A stretch of DNA of 64,000 bases from Phycisphaerae bacterium (GTDB lineage Bacteria; Chloroflexota; Anaerolineae; 4572-78; J111), in contig JANQQF010000136.1 in assembly GCA_028285035.1 (NCBI GenBank), positions 1-64,000 of the forward strand, read 5' to 3'. The translations under genes and the position numbers were made by a program. Positions 63,150-64,000 of this stretch are shown here, piece by piece. Position 1 is the stretch's first letter, and the number at the start of each line of letters is the position of its first letter. The notes beneath the pieces are model-generated. The model was not told the DNA's origin. It saw only the letters and a list, made by a program, of their open reading frames with translations, and ran no database searches.

Positions 63150-64000
63150 ATGCCAAACGGTGTCAAATTTAACGCCGATTACCCCGACATCACCGAGTCG
63201 GACAAGTTGTATGCCCGCGCTACAGGACTTATCCCCTCTTACAGCCAACTCATCGCCAAAGGACCAACCCAACACGTCAATGGCATCGCCCCAAAATATT
63301 TACACCGAGCAAAAGGCTCACACGTGTGGGACGTGGATGGCAATGAATTTCTGGATTTCAATATGGCCAGTGGCCCCATCTCATTGGGCTACGCCTATGA
63401 TCGCGTTGATGAGGCTATCAAAAAACAGTTAGCCGATGGTCTAAACTTTTCCCTGATGCACCCCCTGGAGGTAGAGGTGTCTGAATTGGTGCGAGACATC
63501 GTGCCCAACGCTGAGTCGGTTCGTTTTAGTAAAACTGGCGCGGATGTGACCAGTGCGGCAGTGCGGCTAGCTCGGGCTTACACAGGACGAGATAAAGTGT
63601 TGTGTTGTGGCTACCACGGCTGGCACGATTGGTATATCGGTATCACTACTCGAAACGCGGGTATTCCCCAAGCGGTACAGGATTTGGTGCACACCTTCCA
63701 ATTTAATGATATCGAGTCGGCCAAAGCAGCCTTGGATCAAGATACTGCCTGCGTGATTATCGAGCCGATGGTTTTTGCTTGGCCGGATGAAGATTTCTTG
63801 CCCCAACTCAAAGCGTTATGTGAGGCTAATGGCGCACTGTTGATTTTAGATGAGATGTGGACAGGGTTCCGCCTGGCCTTGGGTGGCGCGCAGGAACGAT
63901 TTGGGGTTGTCCCTGATTTAGCTACCTACTCGAAAGCTGTGGCCAATGGGATGCCAATTTCAGTCTTAACGGGACGAGCAGATGTGATGCAAATTTTGGA
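63150..64000 (+). CDS. Class III aminotransferase (glutamate-1-semialdehyde aminomutase-like), cut by window edge
   Basis: The visible 283 residues have GPTQHVNGIAPKYLHRAKG, CCGYHGWHDWY, LLILDEMWTGFR (PLP-pyridine-binding Asp) and YSKAVANGMPISVL (PLP Lys). The ATG follows a ggagg site, 26 bp after the transketolase stop. It is similar to GSA aminomutase, but in this setting it is more likely a sugar or sugar-acid aminotransferase. The 3' end lies beyond the window. Confidence 0.88.
   Translation, partial: MPNGVKFNADYPDITESDKLYARATGLIPSYSQLIAKGPTQHVNGIAPKYLHRAKGSHVWDVDGNEFLDFNMASGPISLGYAYDRVDEAIKKQLADGLNFSLMHPLEVEVSELVRDIVPNAESVRFSKTGADVTSAAVRLARAYTGRDKVLCCGYHGWHDWYIGITTRNAGIPQAVQDLVHTFQFNDIESAKAALDQDTACVIIEPMVFAWPDEDFLPQLKALCEANGALLILDEMWTGFRLALGGAQERFGVVPDLATYSKAVANGMPISVLTGRADVMQIL

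Noticed and set aside
63150..64000. hemL (glutamate-1-semialdehyde aminomutase of haem synthesis)
   Set aside because: The sequence is similar, but the surface-sugar setting makes a sugar or sugar-acid aminotransferase more likely; no gene symbol is given.

Overview
The window looks like part of a chromosome from an uncultured or little-studied Chloroflexota bacterium, probably of the Anaerolineae type. This is inferred, because there is no rRNA or tRNA to anchor taxonomy. The hints are F420-type oxidoreductases, a ParB-like/USP protein, PknB-like kinases, hairpin-rich intergenic repeats and many paralogues of unknown function. GC content is moderate, with AT-rich patches. No phage, plasmid or replication origin is visible.

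Positions 1-12,500 hold a type I-E CRISPR-Cas locus on the minus strand. The interference operon (cas3, cse1, cse2, cas7, cas5, cas6) is complete and tightly packed. Its first gene is unusual: a full HTH-WYL-WCX regulator is fused in frame to the N terminus of Cas3. A 68-aa stand-alone HTH protein resembling the first 67 residues of that fusion lies just upstream, and the two genes share an upstream sequence box. cas1 is separated from the interference genes by a REP-associated tyrosine transposase flanked by hairpin clusters. Directly after cas1 lies an IS1595-type element with a frameshifted transposase. Neither cas2 nor a CRISPR array is visible; either would have to lie beyond the left edge or be lost.

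Positions 12,500-30,000 carry a SulP-STAS-rhodanese transporter, a probable tRNA-queuosine mannosyltransferase, small enzymes, a leucine-rich-repeat protein, and four tandem paralogues of an unrecognised membrane-anchored zinc-ribbon family. A membrane PknB-like kinase diverges from that array. A polytopic membrane protein, an AT-rich patch of orphan genes and a DEAD-box RNA helicase follow.

Positions 30,000-48,000 contain a secreted GH-A-type glycosidase, an SGNH hydrolase, an aldo/keto reductase, a serine beta-lactamase-like lipoprotein, a 3-hydroxyisobutyrate-dehydrogenase-like enzyme, FxsA and an amine oxidase. They also hold a single-chain DppB-DppC permease fused to a degenerate M28 peptidase domain, and a ParB-like/USP/USP protein. 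A PIN toxin pair sits between an intact 924-aa HEAT/membrane gene and a duplicated copy of that gene's 3' end. A frameshifted zinc-ribbon gene follows.

Positions 48,000-64,000 hold metabolic genes: a hotdog thioesterase, an LLM oxidoreductase, an Lrp regulator with an M19 dipeptidase and a GNAT enzyme, a second kinase, LysR, DinB, a PPOX protein and a large two-domain glycosidase-like protein. The last part is a plus-strand cell-surface sugar cluster: GT-B transferase, SpsF-like cytidylyltransferase, split transketolase and a class III aminotransferase cut by the window edge. A SUKH (SMI1/KNR4) gene is inserted between the two transketolase subunits.
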